A stretch of 64,000 nucleotides of DNA from JAPORK01 sp026710285 (GCA_965201045.1 OZ241746.1:2604001-2668000); one strand, 5' to 3'; numbered from the stretch's first letter, positions 47,753 through 57,906 are shown. Notes: generated by a model from the letters alone, not told the origin. Numbers and translations: made by a program.

Positions 47753-47796
47753 TGTAAGTTTGAAATGCCTGTTACTGAAGTATAAAATGGAAAAAC
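47753..47796 (+). pseudogene. Short 3' remnant of the IS at 3.6-4.8 kb
   Basis: The frame VSLKCLLLKYKMEK matches FKLECLSLKYKMNH near the transposase C terminus at about 4650-4685. Only about 44 bases remain, directly behind a dispersed repeat. Confidence 0.45.
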
Positions 47797-47887
47797 CGGA
47801 CTATATAACATATAATGTCGTTTTATTTATACGACTGGGTTAAAAATCCAGAGAAAAGTATAAATATTTTATAAATAAGAGGCTTAT

Positions 47888-48907
47888 ATGTTTTCCATAA
47901 CCCGATTAATCATACTGGTTATTGCTATGATATCATCGATTAATGCTTTTTCTGTAAAGATTTATGGACACAGAGGTGCTCGTGGTCTTGCCGCCGAACA
48001 TACCATGTATGGCTATGACAAAGCAGTGTCTGCCGGTGTGGATGTTGTGGATATGGATATTGAAATGACCAGCGATGGCGTACTGGTCGTTACACATGAT
48101 TTTACCCTCAATCCAGATCTTACCTGCGATAAAAATGGACAATGGATTACAAATAAAATACCTGTTCGTAATCTTACTCTGAAGCAGTTAAAAGAGTTTA
48201 ATGTAGGGCAGATAAAATCAGGTACTCTTTATTCCAGCATTTTTCCTGAACAAAAACCTGTACCACCGGGTGAAGATGCCACCATTCCGACGCTAGAACA
48301 GGTTATTCAGCATGTAAAAAAAATTTCAAAGGGTAAAGTAGGTTTTCAGATTGAAATTAAAACAGACCCAGCAGATGAAAAAATTTCAGCAACACCAAAA
48401 GAATTTGCTGTAGCACTTGAAAAAATATTAACCGCAGAAAATATTGTTGATATTACTGAAGTACAGGCATTTGACTGGCGTTGCCTTTTAGAGCTAAAAA
48501 ACATAAACCCAAAAATTAAAACAGCCTGGCTTACTGAACAGGATTATGAAGCGTCTATGTTAGCAGATGATGTTCAGGTAGCTGGTTTATGGTCAGCCGG
48601 TCATTTACTTAAAAACTACAACAACTCTATTCCCGGAATGATTCATGAATTAGGTGGTATCGGCTCTATATGGGGACCGGAAGACTGTCAGTTAACTCAG
48701 GCATTAGTGGAAGAAGCGCACAAGCAAGGTCTGAAAGTTGTTCCTTGGAGTTATCCTGAAAAAACACATAAACAATTTGATGAGACTATGATGGAAAATC
48801 TTATTAAATGGGGGGTAGATGGTATTATCACTGACCGTCCTGATTTATTAATAGAAGTGATGAAGCGTCACAACCTGCCACTGTCCACAGTTTATAATGC
48901 ATCCTGA
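47888..48907 (+). CDS. glpQ: Glycerophosphodiester phosphodiesterase, exported
   Basis: 339 residues with a signal peptide (LIILVIAMISSINAFS). GDPD TIM barrel: HRGARGLAAEHT (catalytic His, Arg), VDMDIEMTSDGVLVVTHD (metal-binding Glu/Asp and second catalytic His), QIEIK and, near the C terminus, GVDGIITDRPDLL. It hydrolyses deacylated phospholipids (glycerophosphodiesters) to glycerol 3-phosphate and an alcohol in the periplasm or outside the cell. AAGAGG lies 6 bases before the ATG. No glpT or regulator is next to it. In a host-associated bacterium it could feed on host membrane breakdown products; that is inference. Confidence 0.93.
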   Translation: MFSITRLIILVIAMISSINAFSVKIYGHRGARGLAAEHTMYGYDKAVSAGVDVVDMDIEMTSDGVLVVTHDFTLNPDLTCDKNGQWITNKIPVRNLTLKQLKEFNVGQIKSGTLYSSIFPEQKPVPPGEDATIPTLEQVIQHVKKISKGKVGFQIEIKTDPADEKISATPKEFAVALEKILTAENIVDITEVQAFDWRCLLELKNINPKIKTAWLTEQDYEASMLADDVQVAGLWSAGHLLKNYNNSIPGMIHELGGIGSIWGPEDCQLTQALVEEAHKQGLKVVPWSYPEKTHKQFDETMMENLIKWGVDGIITDRPDLLIEVMKRHNLPLSTVYNAS

Positions 48908-49329
48908 CTAAATACGCATTTTGGTTTTTTTCCAGAAGCCCATAAATACTTCAGGTTGAAAAAGCCTGAACCACTCCGGCTGAGGAAAAAATCTGAGCAG
49001 ACAGGCTGCTTGATATAACAGAGCATCTTCGGTTTATATCCTTCCATGGCTAAAAGATTGTCTCTTAGTGTCTGTTTATTTCCTCTGGCTTCAACAAGCC
49101 CGACCAATAGACACGGTAGTATTGAAGTTATCTGAAAGGTGATATCTGAGTCTGCCTGCAATTGTTTTCTAACTATCTGCATGAGGTGTTGAAATATCAA
49201 ACAACACAAACATGGTTGTTGTCTGTTTGTAACAAATACATTTTGTCTGCGCACTTATTTTCTGATTTTAACTCTATAAACGTAATCTGAAATATAAAAA
49301 GATATACTGATTAAAGGAATTGCAAGGAT
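48908..49329. other. Gap with repeated non-coding sequence
   Basis: Two parts are shared with the gap after the kinase gene. TCGGTTTATATCCTTCCATG and the following GCTAAAAGATTGTCTCTTAG (49030-49069) match 50937-50976. The 'ACGGTAGTATTGAAGTTATC' area near 49110 matches that near 51137. A 120-codon minus-strand frame spans it (48892-49254), but it consists of this repeat and overlaps glpQ, so I do not call a gene. Confidence 0.5.
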
Positions 49330-50901
49330 ATGAATACAAAAATTGAGCAGGGAATACAATACGGAGCACAATCGCAACCAGTCCATTCAGAGAGATTAGT
49401 TGCTAACGGGAAAGAAAATACTATGTCAGGCGCTAAACGCAAAAGAGTGCATTCGGCAGATACTACTGCACATTTTGAGTATAAGAAAACCAAATATGCT
49501 GATTCAAATAATGATAACGTAACATGTATATCTCAGAGAAATATTTCACCAGCAGATACAGGTGGTGCAGCTTCTGTCAATGCCTGTATTAATATGCAGA
49601 TATCATCTTCCGTTCAGCAACTGATAGCATTGAAAGAAAACCCAGTAAATACAGAATATCCTCACCGTATAGATGATAATCTCTGTCTTAGACCAGTGAA
49701 GTTAGTTTTTAGTAACGATACTGAGTCAGCAGCATCTGAAAAAACTGCTCAAAAGTTACCGGCAGCTATGAAAAGCACTACAGCTGATTCGCCTCAGCTG
49801 ACAGAACTGGGCTGGCTGGATGAAATAGCAGAAGAACAAAAAAAACAAGATAAGCAGGAAGCTCCACTGTTTGTCTTAGGTGTTGATTATATTAAAAGCA
49901 CAATGATAACAGATGAAGAATATACAGCTGCTTTAGAGAAGATCCACTCATGTCCGGAGCTTTTACTCTCTAAAAAGGAACACGGATGGGTCAGGACCTG
50001 CAATAAAACCAGGATTGGAGAAGGCGTTTATAGCGAAGTCTACGATATAGATATACCACCTACTACTCGATATCCTGATCTGTATAAATTCCGGCAGAAA
50101 GTTTCCAAAGAGTGTGACATGAATGATAAAAACCCGTTACAATTAAAAAAGCATCTCGTTAATGAGGCTGGTTATCTTTGCAGGCTCAATCACCCAAACG
50201 TTATCAAACTAACCGGTTTTTGTACAACATCTCAGTATACTTATCTGATTTTGGAAAAAAAACAAGATTCAATACACGGATATCTTTCTCAGCCTGCCGT
50301 ACCATTTACTGTCTGTAAAAAAATGCTCTGTGATATGGTAAGGGGTATGAATTATTTACACTCAAACCATATTATGCACTGTGATGCACATGCTGGTAAC
50401 TTTTTAATTGATAACAACGGTACGGTATTAATTGCAGATTTGGGGGCAGCTGCTGATTTATCAGCAACTAAGCGTTTCAGAGAAAGTCCGCCGGTTTTTT
50501 GGGCTGCACCTGAATTAACCTATAAGGAATACGCTGTACACAATATAGCAACAGATGTCTTTGCTCTGGGTTTTTCTATGCAATCAGTATTGGCATGGAA
50601 GAGCCGGTATATAGCATGGTTTAATCCTGCTCTGAAAGAACACCCAATGCTGCAACATAAGAAAAAAGAAATAGAGACTTTTTGTAATCATATAGATATC
50701 TGGAAAGAAAATAATCACAATGTAAACAAAATAAAATGGTTAATACATGAAGTCATACCCGATGAGATGCTTTTACATAAGGATTATTGTGGTGATCAAC
50801 AGGAGGTATCCAACACATTACGCTGCATCAAAATTGCTATGGCTTATAAGCAAGAGGCAAGACCTGATACGACAGCTATGCTGGAACTGCTTTCACAGTA
50901 A
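49330..50901 (+). CDS. Eukaryotic-like protein kinase, candidate effector
   Basis: 523 residues, no signal peptide. Residues 1-175 are polar and disordered, with a basic GAKRKRV patch at 34-40 resembling a nuclear localisation signal. The kinase domain starts near 220: glycine loop IGEGVYSEVY (229-238), a possible ATP-lysine Lys257 (FRQKVSK), alphaC Glu279, catalytic loop MHCDAHAGNF (349-358; Asp352, Asn357), magnesium-binding ADLGAA (Asp370), and WAAPEL (391-396) for APE. The usual HRD Arg is Cys, making it a non-RD kinase, and the catalytic-loop Lys is His. All core residues for activity are otherwise present. GCAAGGAT lies close before the ATG, with AAAGGA further up. Confidence 0.82.
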   Translation: MNTKIEQGIQYGAQSQPVHSERLVANGKENTMSGAKRKRVHSADTTAHFEYKKTKYADSNNDNVTCISQRNISPADTGGAASVNACINMQISSSVQQLIALKENPVNTEYPHRIDDNLCLRPVKLVFSNDTESAASEKTAQKLPAAMKSTTADSPQLTELGWLDEIAEEQKKQDKQEAPLFVLGVDYIKSTMITDEEYTAALEKIHSCPELLLSKKEHGWVRTCNKTRIGEGVYSEVYDIDIPPTTRYPDLYKFRQKVSKECDMNDKNPLQLKKHLVNEAGYLCRLNHPNVIKLTGFCTTSQYTYLILEKKQDSIHGYLSQPAVPFTVCKKMLCDMVRGMNYLHSNHIMHCDAHAGNFLIDNNGTVLIADLGAAADLSATKRFRESPPVFWAAPELTYKEYAVHNIATDVFALGFSMQSVLAWKSRYIAWFNPALKEHPMLQHKKKEIETFCNHIDIWKENNHNVNKIKWLIHEVIPDEMLLHKDYCGDQQEVSNTLRCIKIAMAYKQEARPDTTAMLELLSQ

Positions 50902-51994
50902 CAGTATAAAGAGCAGTCTATAGCTTCGGTTTATATTCTTTCATCGCTAAAAGATTTTCTCTTAGCCATATTTTTCAAACTCCGATTTTTACCCCGACTG
51001 GTTTATCTCTTCTCTTACTGAACATACCAGCCTTTGCCGGGCGCACACTATAAACTGATCTTGTCGAAGATATACCAAGCTGAGCGGAATCAAAGCCTGT
51101 CGCCTGACCTTAGCAAGTGCAGCCAACGGACATGGTAATGTTAAAGTTATCCGAAAATGTCTGTCACAAAGAATTACTTTACTATCAGATACAGATTATG
51201 CAGTAACTTCTGTCCATGCCCGCATAAACATACATTCGCAGACTTCTACTGAACGGCAGCACAAATGGTATCGAAAGAAAGTTCAGCAAATACAAAACAA
51301 CCTTGCCGGACAGATAATAATCTTTGCTTTAAACCAGCAAAGCCAGAAGGCTTTGGCAGTTGAGTTTTCATATTTTTAAAATTCTTCTATAACCTTGCAC
51401 CTGAATATAACAGCATAATATATTCCGATGATGATAATACCTCAGGTGGTATTACGTGATAATCGGCAGGAATTGTCTATCTATGTTACACATTGCAGTT
51501 TCTATAAAAAAACCAGCTTAATTACAATATGCTCGAATAATGTCTTGTTTTTTTTATTTGATGCGGTACAATCCTGATTTTATGTTCATCAAATTTCTAA
51601 ATCGAGATTGAGGGTTTTAATTTTATCTGAAAATAAACTGTTGTTAAATTAAAGTGCCATGAGCAATATTGTGATACGGCAACATAATAAACTAAGAAGT
51701 TAATATGCCAGCAAAAAAAGCTTTTAATATTTTTTAGTAAATTATGGCTTATTGAAGTTATTGTCCATGCAGACAGGGTTAAGCATAACCCAAAAAGATT
51801 TTATGCATCTGGTACCTGTTTTAAAGCTATTAATTTTAAAAAATTTATTTTCATATACATAAATTAGAAATTCTTATGAGGCAATTTGTCGGATTTTTAT
51901 AGTGGATGAACAATTAAAAAATTTTTATACTTTGGATGTTTTGAACTTACTAAGTTCAAAATATAAAATTATGACGCAATAACAGGAATTAGAA
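50902..51994. other. 1.1-kb gap: dispersed repeat (reverse) and shared upstream region
   Basis: 50937-51100 is a diverged reverse-strand copy of the dispersed repeat (CTCTTAGCCATATTTTTC, then CTGAACATACCAGCCTTTGC, then CTTGTCGAAGATATACCAAG). 51100-51270 matches part of 48908-49329. About 51540-51994 resembles 53475-53707 (for example AATAATGTCTTG, then AATCCTGATTTTATG), so the two genes downstream of these regions were duplicated with their promoters. No gene is seen. Confidence 0.55.
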
Positions 51995-53188
51995 ATGTCA
52001 TTAAAATCGTTTAAAAACTGCAATTTTTTTGCATATATTTCCATTATTTTGTGTGGATTCTTCCTCTCTTTTTCTACACAGACAATTGGAATAGCCCCAG
52101 AATTCGATTCAACTACAGTACAACGGCAAGATGATAGTGATCCGTCCTTAAGTTTATCAAACGATTACGACAGTTTCATTAATGAGTCCATAGGTGTAAC
52201 ACCTCAAGAACTTTATTATTTTTATCCAAGACAAAAAGCATTATGGCAACAATCAATATCACCAAATAAAGATAAAGCATTGGAGCTCCTAGCATACCTT
52301 GAGGAAAATGAAATCCTGCACAGCTATGATGATGCGGGCCAGATATCAGTAGAAAAAATATTCCCGGATGCGTTTAAAATAGCAATTCACGCAATAATAA
52401 GAGGAAAGTCGATAGCATCAGAGATGTCCAAATGTGGAGAATTATTTATTTCCGAGACTGGTACTTCCTTACAAGCAGGTAATATGATTAAACTTGCCGC
52501 AGGTTATATGCAAATCAATCAACAGTATTTACCTTATACTGCACCTGTGCAAAATCTATTGCTAGCGTTATATTTACGTGAATTTTGCAATAACAACCCG
52601 AATATTCAAAAGAAAAACACTGTGTTTTTAGTTGCCAATGGCTTACTTCCAAATGTAGACCTACACGAAGATTTTACTGCAAATTCAGAAGAAAATCACT
52701 CCGAGCCTCAAGGCTATATACAAAAAATGAAAAATTTTCTATGGAAACATAAACTGGTAATAGGAGCAGCAGTAATGTTCACCTTCACTACTGGCGGTTT
52801 GATTTATAAATATTGCCGTGCTAATAAAGAGGATGGCAATAAGAAAGAGGATGGCAGTTCTACTCCTAATGCTCCTAAAGGCGGTCAAAATCCAGGCGTG
52901 ACACTTACAGCTAAATCTTCTGATCCTAAGTCTTCTAGCGACGATGTTACTCCTGGGGCTAGCGGCGGTACTCCTATTACTCCTTCTCCTAGCACTCCTC
53001 CTGCTAATACTGCTTCTAGCACTCCTAATGCTCCTCCTAGCGGCGGTCCAAGTGAAGGTGGTCCAAGTGCAGGTGGTCCAAGTGTAGATAGTCCAAGTGA
53101 AGGTGGTCCAAGTGCAGGTGGTCCAAGTGTAGATAGTCCAAGTGAAGGTGGTCCAAGTGTAGGTGGTCCAGGTGAGTCCGTTTCCTAG
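51995..53188 (+). CDS. Membrane-anchored hypothetical protein with Gly-Pro-Ser repeat tail
   Basis: 397 residues. The signal peptide (FFAYISIILCGFFLSFS) precedes a ~190-residue helical domain with no recognised family. Then comes one membrane segment near residues 250-270 (LVIGAAVMFTFTTGGLIY), flanked by Lys-rich KHK and KYCRANKEDGNKKED. The remaining ~120 residues are low-complexity Ser/Pro/Gly, ending in GGPSEGGPSAGGPSVDSPSE-type repeats encoded by a 15-base unit. This looks like a surface or inner-membrane stalk. AGGA lies 8 bases before the ATG. A broken paralogue follows at 53708. Confidence 0.65.
   Translation: MSLKSFKNCNFFAYISIILCGFFLSFSTQTIGIAPEFDSTTVQRQDDSDPSLSLSNDYDSFINESIGVTPQELYYFYPRQKALWQQSISPNKDKALELLAYLEENEILHSYDDAGQISVEKIFPDAFKIAIHAIIRGKSIASEMSKCGELFISETGTSLQAGNMIKLAAGYMQINQQYLPYTAPVQNLLLALYLREFCNNNPNIQKKNTVFLVANGLLPNVDLHEDFTANSEENHSEPQGYIQKMKNFLWKHKLVIGAAVMFTFTTGGLIYKYCRANKEDGNKKEDGSSTPNAPKGGQNPGVTLTAKSSDPKSSSDDVTPGASGGTPITPSPSTPPANTASSTPNAPPSGGPSEGGPSAGGPSVDSPSEGGPSAGGPSVDSPSEGGPSVGGPGESVS
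53042..53171 (+). repeat. 15-bp tandem repeat inside the Gly-Pro-Ser tail
   Basis: GGTGGTCCAAGTGNA repeats about nine times, with a 45-base higher-order pattern (Glu-Ala-Val variants; the third unit reads GATAGTCCAAGTG). The unit length keeps the frame, so slippage would change tail length without breaking the protein. Confidence 0.85.
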
Positions 53189-53707
53189 TAACAATACTCA
53201 AAGCTGACCAGCCCGGTTAAGCGATATAATAACGCAGAGTCGGGTTATCATAAAGAGGCTAATTACATTAGCCTCACACTTCCCACAAAATGATCAAGTA
53301 GACTTTACAACCATTCATCAACCTCAAAACATCACAATCTGTTTTTATTTACTCCTCAAATTGTAACAATTTCTGAAAAGTGAATCGGCTATTTTCTAGT
53401 TAATGGTATCTGCTTTTGTGCGTCTTTTATTAAGAACTCTGTTTAGGTGCAATTCATCTGTGCAGTAAAGATAAATAATGTCTTGCTTTTTTAACTTCAT
53501 ATGGTAAAATCCTGATTTTATGTATTCTGTCGTTAATTAAATATTAGTCTTAAAACTATTAATTTTAAAAAACTTCTTTTTGTATACATAAGCTAAAAAT
53601 AGTTATAAGACAATTTTTTTGATTTTTATAGCAAGTCAACACTTGTTGAATATTTTGCACTTAACTGTGCTTAAAATATAAAATTCATGTAATCATAAGG
53701 AATAAAC

Positions 53708-54570
53708 ATGTTATTAAAATTATTTAAAAATACCAAATTTTTTGCATGCTTCTCCATTATTTTATGTGGACTCTGCCTCTCATTTTCTACACAATCAATT
53801 GGGGGATTAACAAAAAATAATACGACTGAACTACAACAGAAAAATAAGAACAGTCTCCTGCCAGGCTTACGGGAAAAGGAACAGAAATTTATTAGTGCGC
53901 ACTAAGATGATGTAACACCTGAAGATCTTGATGATTTTTATTCAACACAATTAGAATACTGGGAATCAACTTCACAATCACAATTTAAAAACGAAGCATG
54001 TAAAATCCTTACAAAACTTAAGGAAGATGAAAAACTGTACGAGGCTCTGTACGAGGCTAATGAGGAAGACGCAATACTAACAAAAAGATTCTCTGATCTG
54101 TACAAAAGCATAATTATTATGATTACAAGAGGCAAACCGATAGCATCAATGGTAAAACTAGAAAGACTATTCCCTCTCCTTTAACAGTAAAGATTTTACT
54201 TATGCTTGCAACATATCCTATGCAAAGCGAGCAACATACCTTGCCTCAGAATACAGATCTGAAAAAGCTGTTGATAGAGTTATACTTAGTTGAATATCAA
54301 ACTAAAAACGCTACTATTCAACAAAAAAATATTGTATTCTTAGATGAAAACGAGTTACTTCCACATATATATCTGCCCGGGAATCCTTCTGCAAATTCAG
54401 CAAAAGATAACTCCAGCCTTCAAGACAATATGCAAAAAACGAGCAAATGGTGGCAGATATCGAGGTTTATACTGGTAGAGGGGGTAAGCATGGTGGCAGC
54501 AATAGGGATAGGAGTTATCATAAAGATGATAATTAAGAAATGTAGCCAAAACATTTGTTTAAACAGTTGA
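53708..54570 (+). pseudogene. Broken paralogue of the membrane protein at 51995
   Basis: The signal peptide FFACFSIILCGLCLSFSTQS matches the intact neighbour. After a TAA at 53903 the same frame continues with DDVTPEDLDDFYSTQLEYWE and TRGKPIASMVKLERLF, parallel to GVTPQELYYFYP and RGKSIASEMSKCGELF. Stops at about 54183 and a frameshift follow. 54202-54570 (MLATYPMQSEQHTLPQNTDL, then VEGVSMVAAIGIGVI membrane segment) matches the second half. The Gly-Pro-Ser tail is absent. AAGGA precedes the ATG. At least three lesions are present. Confidence 0.8.
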
Positions 54571-54635
54571 AAAAAAGTGAGAAGTCTGATTGATTTACTG
54601 TTAGAAAAAAATGTGAATCAATAGAGAATATCATC

Positions 54636-54911
54636 ATGAATAAAAATAATATTATTGAGTTTGAAAATCCAGTTAATTTATCTGATCCTCTGACAGACAT
54701 GTTGAGAACAGGCGCTCTTCAACTGATTTATGAGGCGGTTGAAGCTGAGTTGGAAGAGTTTATGAGTCAATTTAAGGATCGTTAACTTGAAAATGGACGT
54801 GCAGCGGTGATTCGAAATGGTTATCAGCCTGAACGACAGCTGCAAACCAGTATAGGACCAGTCACAGTAAAAATACCAAAAGTTCAGGCAAAAGATGGAA
54901 ATCCTGTAACT
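54636..54911 (+). pseudogene. IS256-family transposase, N-terminal fragment
   Basis: MNKNNIIEFENPVNLSDPLT, then EELEEFMSQF-like sequence and GRAAVIRNGYQPERQLQTSI, is the usual N-terminal domain of IS256 transposases. A TAA at 54783 replaces the conserved Gln (KDR-stop-LENGR), consistent with a single C-to-T change. Coding homology ends at about 54911 (AKDGNPVT), where group II intron sequence begins. It is the complementary part of the family whose C terminus is at 1690-2412. Confidence 0.82.
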
Positions 54912-54988
54912 TGAGCCTTTTCAGGGAAACATGGGCTTCACATTAGAGGGAGTTACGGTCTTCGACATAGAGAGAAGAGAAACCAGCC

Positions 54989-56266
54989 ATGATAACAGGA
55001 CTGAAAAGGGTAGCAGCGAAAGCCCGGAGTTATCCAAAACTTCGCTTCACAAGTCTGGCTCATCATATCACTCCGGCTAGTCTGTGCAAGAATCTGAAAA
55101 AGGTTCCGCGCAATACATCGCCAGGTGTAGACGGACTGACAGTTGAAGAAAAAGGCATTAACGTCTGTCCATAGGCAATGTTACAAAGCATCACCGGTTA
55201 AAAGGGTATGGATACCCAAACCTGGGAAGAAAGAAAAGCGCCCGTTGGGTGTTCCCTGTATTAATGACCGGGTTTTGCAGCGAAGCGTTGCTGATGTGTT
55301 AAATGCCATTTATGAATAGGATTTTCTCGCCTGTTCCATGGGTGGCAGACCACGAGTGGGAGCGCATCATGCGCTAGCTACCTTTCATGAGATTCTTTCT
55401 GATCGAAGGGTGAACTGGGTGCTGGAAGCGGACTTGAAGAATTTCTTTGGAAGTCTTGATCATGGATGGCTACTTCGTTTTGTGGAACACCGGGTCAGTG
55501 ACCCTAGAATTCTTAATCTCATACGACGTTGGTTAAAGGCGGGTGTGATGGAATCTGGGGAGTTGCAAGCGTGTGAAGAAGGTACGCCTCAGGGCGGACC
55601 CATAAGCGTAGTGCTAAGTAATCTGTATCTGCACTATGTGCTTGATCTTTGGTTTGAGTGCAAAGTCAGACCACGGCTAAAAGGCAAAGCGTGGCAATAA
55701 GGTACATTGATGATTTCGTGGTGTGTTTTCAGTATTGCAGTGATGCACAGCGGTTGATGGGAGTGTTACCAGAACGACTGGAGAAGTTTGCATTGAAACT
55801 GGAGCCGGATAAAACCCGGTTAATCAGATTCGGACGCTCTGCTGGTCGCAAGGGAAGACGACTGGAAACCATTTATTTTCTTGGTTTTACTCACTACTGT
55901 GCAAGGAGCAGGAAAGGGAATTTTATGGTGGGAAGGAAAACGGAAAAGTCCCGTTTAAGGCGTAGTATTACCAATCTGAAGGAATTACTGAGACGGATAC
56001 GCCATGACCTGCTGCACAAGCAGGTGACGGTGATCAACCGACGGCTACGAGGTCACTATGCCTACTACGGTCTGGGAGGCAATTTCAAAAGCTTAAACAA
56101 ACTCTATCAGTTTGTTGACCGCTATTGGTATCGAATGCTGAACAGTCGGAGCCAGAAAAGTAAAATTATCTGGGAAAAGTACCAAAAGCTGAAGCAACTT
56201 ATGCCGTTACAGAAACCGAAGATTTCACTTCCATTTACGGCAATGAAATCTATGGCTGTGCTGTAA
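54989..56266 (+). pseudogene. Group II intron reverse transcriptase/maturase, broken
   Basis: Pieces in order: NTSPGVDGLTVEEKGI ending in a stop at about 55172; RVWIPKPGKKEKRPLGVPCI in another frame; GRPRVGAHHALATFHEIL through EGTPQGGPISVVLSNLYLHY to a stop at 55698; then the catalytic RYIDDFVVCF frame to 56266, with a C-terminal GHYAYYGLGGNFKSLNKL maturase-type region. At least two frameshifts and a TAG separate them. A different subclass from the intron at 1-1690 (YIDD rather than YADD, different C terminus). Confidence 0.8.
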
Positions 56267-56381
56267 GCCAAATATCGAAGAGCCCTGTGCGGGAGTGTGC
56301 CGTAGGCACACGAAGGACAACTCAGGATGAGTTGTAACTTTCGTGGCGAAGCTCACGAAAAGATGGTGGAAGGTCCACCGG

Positions 56382-56390
56382 AGTCTGTTG
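56382..56390 (+). repeat. Target site duplication, left copy
   Basis: AGTCTGTTG directly before the left inverted repeat is identical to 57898-57906. Nine bases is the length made by Tn5/IS50-type elements. Confidence 0.9.
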
Positions 56391-57897
56391 CATACTCTTA
56401 TACACAAATATTTACAGCATATATTAATATATGGAGTGGAGAATACTCTGTAAATAACAAACGTATGAGGCATAACAGATGAATTGGTGTGAAGAGGAGC
56501 TAAAAGATATCGATTTGGGAGATAAGCGGTTGGATAAACGTTGTATACAATTGTTATCTTCCTTTAGCAATCAACCAGACAAAAGCATTCCTGCAAATTG
56601 TCGTACGTGGAGTGAAACAATCGCAGCTTACCGATTTTTGTCTAATGATAAGGTTACGCCAAAGAAAATAATGGCTCCCCACCTCTCTTCATTAAAAAAA
56701 AGGGCAAAAGCAGAAAAAGTTATTCTAGCTATTCAGGATACTTCAGAACTTAACTACTCAAACCATAGTGCTATGGAAGGTATTGGACCATTATCCAGAG
56801 AAAAGCACAGAGGCTTGTTAATTCATCCGACTCTGTTGTTTACGCCTGATAAATTGTGCCTGGGTATATTAGACATATTCAAATGGCACAGGGATTATTT
56901 AAAGGGAGAAGAAAAGAAAGGTTTGCATTACAATTTACCTATAGAACAAAAAGAAAGTAACAGATGGTTAGAAAGTTATCGTAAAACTCAGGAAATTACT
57001 GATGAATTTCCTGAGAGTACAGTGATTAATATTGCAGACAGGGAAGGAGATATTTATGAAATTTTTCTGGAACATGATGAAACGCAATCAAAAAATAAAT
57101 GTGAATATTTGATCCGTGCTTGCCAGAACAGGTGCGTAATGCCTGTTGCAGATGATGTTCCTGGTAAATTACAGGAACAGGTAAGTGCTACTCCTGTGTT
57201 AGGTGAACTGAAATTTCAAACACCTTCAGGTCGTGGCAAAAAAAGCAGAACAGTCCGACAATCCGTCCAGACAACAGAGTTAATATTACAACCACCGAAA
57301 TCCAGGCGACCACGAACAAAGATGCCAACAGTTAAAGTTACGGCAATATTAGCAAAAGAAATTGATGTGCCTACCGAAGAAGAACCTGTTACCTGGTTAT
57401 TGCTTACCAGCTTAAAAATAAAAAATTTCACACAAGCTGTTCAGGTGATTGATTATTATCTTTGCAGATGGCAGATTGAATTATTTTTTAAAATATTAAA
57501 AAGTGGCTGTACGATTGAAGAAATGCACCTGAAAAAAGAAGACAGTATTAATGCATATTTAGTGTTCTATATGATTATTAGCTGGCGCATACTATTTTTA
57601 ACTATGTTAGGTCGTAGCACCGGTGAAATCAGCTGTAATGCAGTTTTTGAAGAATATGAATGGCAGGCAATCTATGTTTTTGCAAAACGTAAATCCCCTC
57701 CGGAAAAGCCTCCACCATTAAAAGAGATTATTATAATCATTGCAAGTTTGGGGGGCTTTTTAAATAGAAAGCAAGATGGTTATCCTGGTCCAAAAGTTAT
57801 GTGGATAGGATTGCAACGATCCATTGATATTATTACTGCCTGGAATATATTTAATGAGAGTCAGGGTTATGAATAAATATTTGTGTATAAGAGTATG
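56391..57897 (+). mobile_element. Intact IS4-family element, IS50-like
   Basis: A 1,507-bp element. CATACTCTTATACACAAATATTTA at 56391-56414 is a perfect 24-bp inverted match to 57874-57897. It is flanked by the 9-bp duplication AGTCTGTTG and carries one intact transposase. The intact duplication shows a fairly recent, simple insertion into the group II intron remains. The element may be active; a solo end lies at 3596-3617. Confidence 0.93.
56479..57876 (+). CDS. tnp: IS4-family (Tn5/IS50-like) transposase
   Basis: 465 residues, close to the 476 of Tn5 transposase. The N-terminal Tn5 DNA-binding region (MNWCEEELKDIDLGDKRLDK and WSETIAAYRFLSND) is complete. RNase H-like DDE residues: Asp in AIQDTSELNYS (about residue 95), Asp in NIADREGDIYEIF (about 190) and Glu in the YREK-type box YLCRWQIELFFKILKSG (about 330). 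A C-terminal dimerisation-like region follows. It cuts and pastes its element by a hairpin intermediate. Only one start is plausible; the upstream AGGCATAACAG gives a weak ribosome site. Confidence 0.93.
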   Translation: MNWCEEELKDIDLGDKRLDKRCIQLLSSFSNQPDKSIPANCRTWSETIAAYRFLSNDKVTPKKIMAPHLSSLKKRAKAEKVILAIQDTSELNYSNHSAMEGIGPLSREKHRGLLIHPTLLFTPDKLCLGILDIFKWHRDYLKGEEKKGLHYNLPIEQKESNRWLESYRKTQEITDEFPESTVINIADREGDIYEIFLEHDETQSKNKCEYLIRACQNRCVMPVADDVPGKLQEQVSATPVLGELKFQTPSGRGKKSRTVRQSVQTTELILQPPKSRRPRTKMPTVKVTAILAKEIDVPTEEEPVTWLLLTSLKIKNFTQAVQVIDYYLCRWQIELFFKILKSGCTIEEMHLKKEDSINAYLVFYMIISWRILFLTMLGRSTGEISCNAVFEEYEWQAIYVFAKRKSPPEKPPPLKEIIIIIASLGGFLNRKQDGYPGPKVMWIGLQRSIDIITAWNIFNESQGYE

Positions 57898-57906
57898 AGT
57901 CTGTTG
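57898..57906 (+). repeat. Target site duplication, right copy
   Basis: AGTCTGTTG, identical to 56382-56390. Confidence 0.9.

Larger units (their letters stand above)
54912..56390 (+). mobile_element. Degenerate group II intron (second), interrupting the IS256 fragment
   Basis: It starts abruptly within the transposase frame and contains a broken reverse transcriptase. Only about 75 bases precede the RT frame, far too few for domains I-III, so the intron is 5'-truncated. Structured sequence (AAGAGCCCTGTGCGGGAGTG onward) follows the RT, but I could not fold a complete domain V. It is split by the IS4-type element, and a further GC-richer segment at 57907-58060 may be its continuation. Confidence 0.6.

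Noticed and set aside
48892..49254. 120-codon minus-strand frame convergent with glpQ
   Set aside because: It overlaps the glpQ end, has no ribosome site, and consists of sequence repeated after the kinase gene.
52739..53194. 151-codon minus-strand frame rich in Thr/Trp
   Set aside because: Antisense shadow of the 15-bp repeat in the membrane-protein gene.
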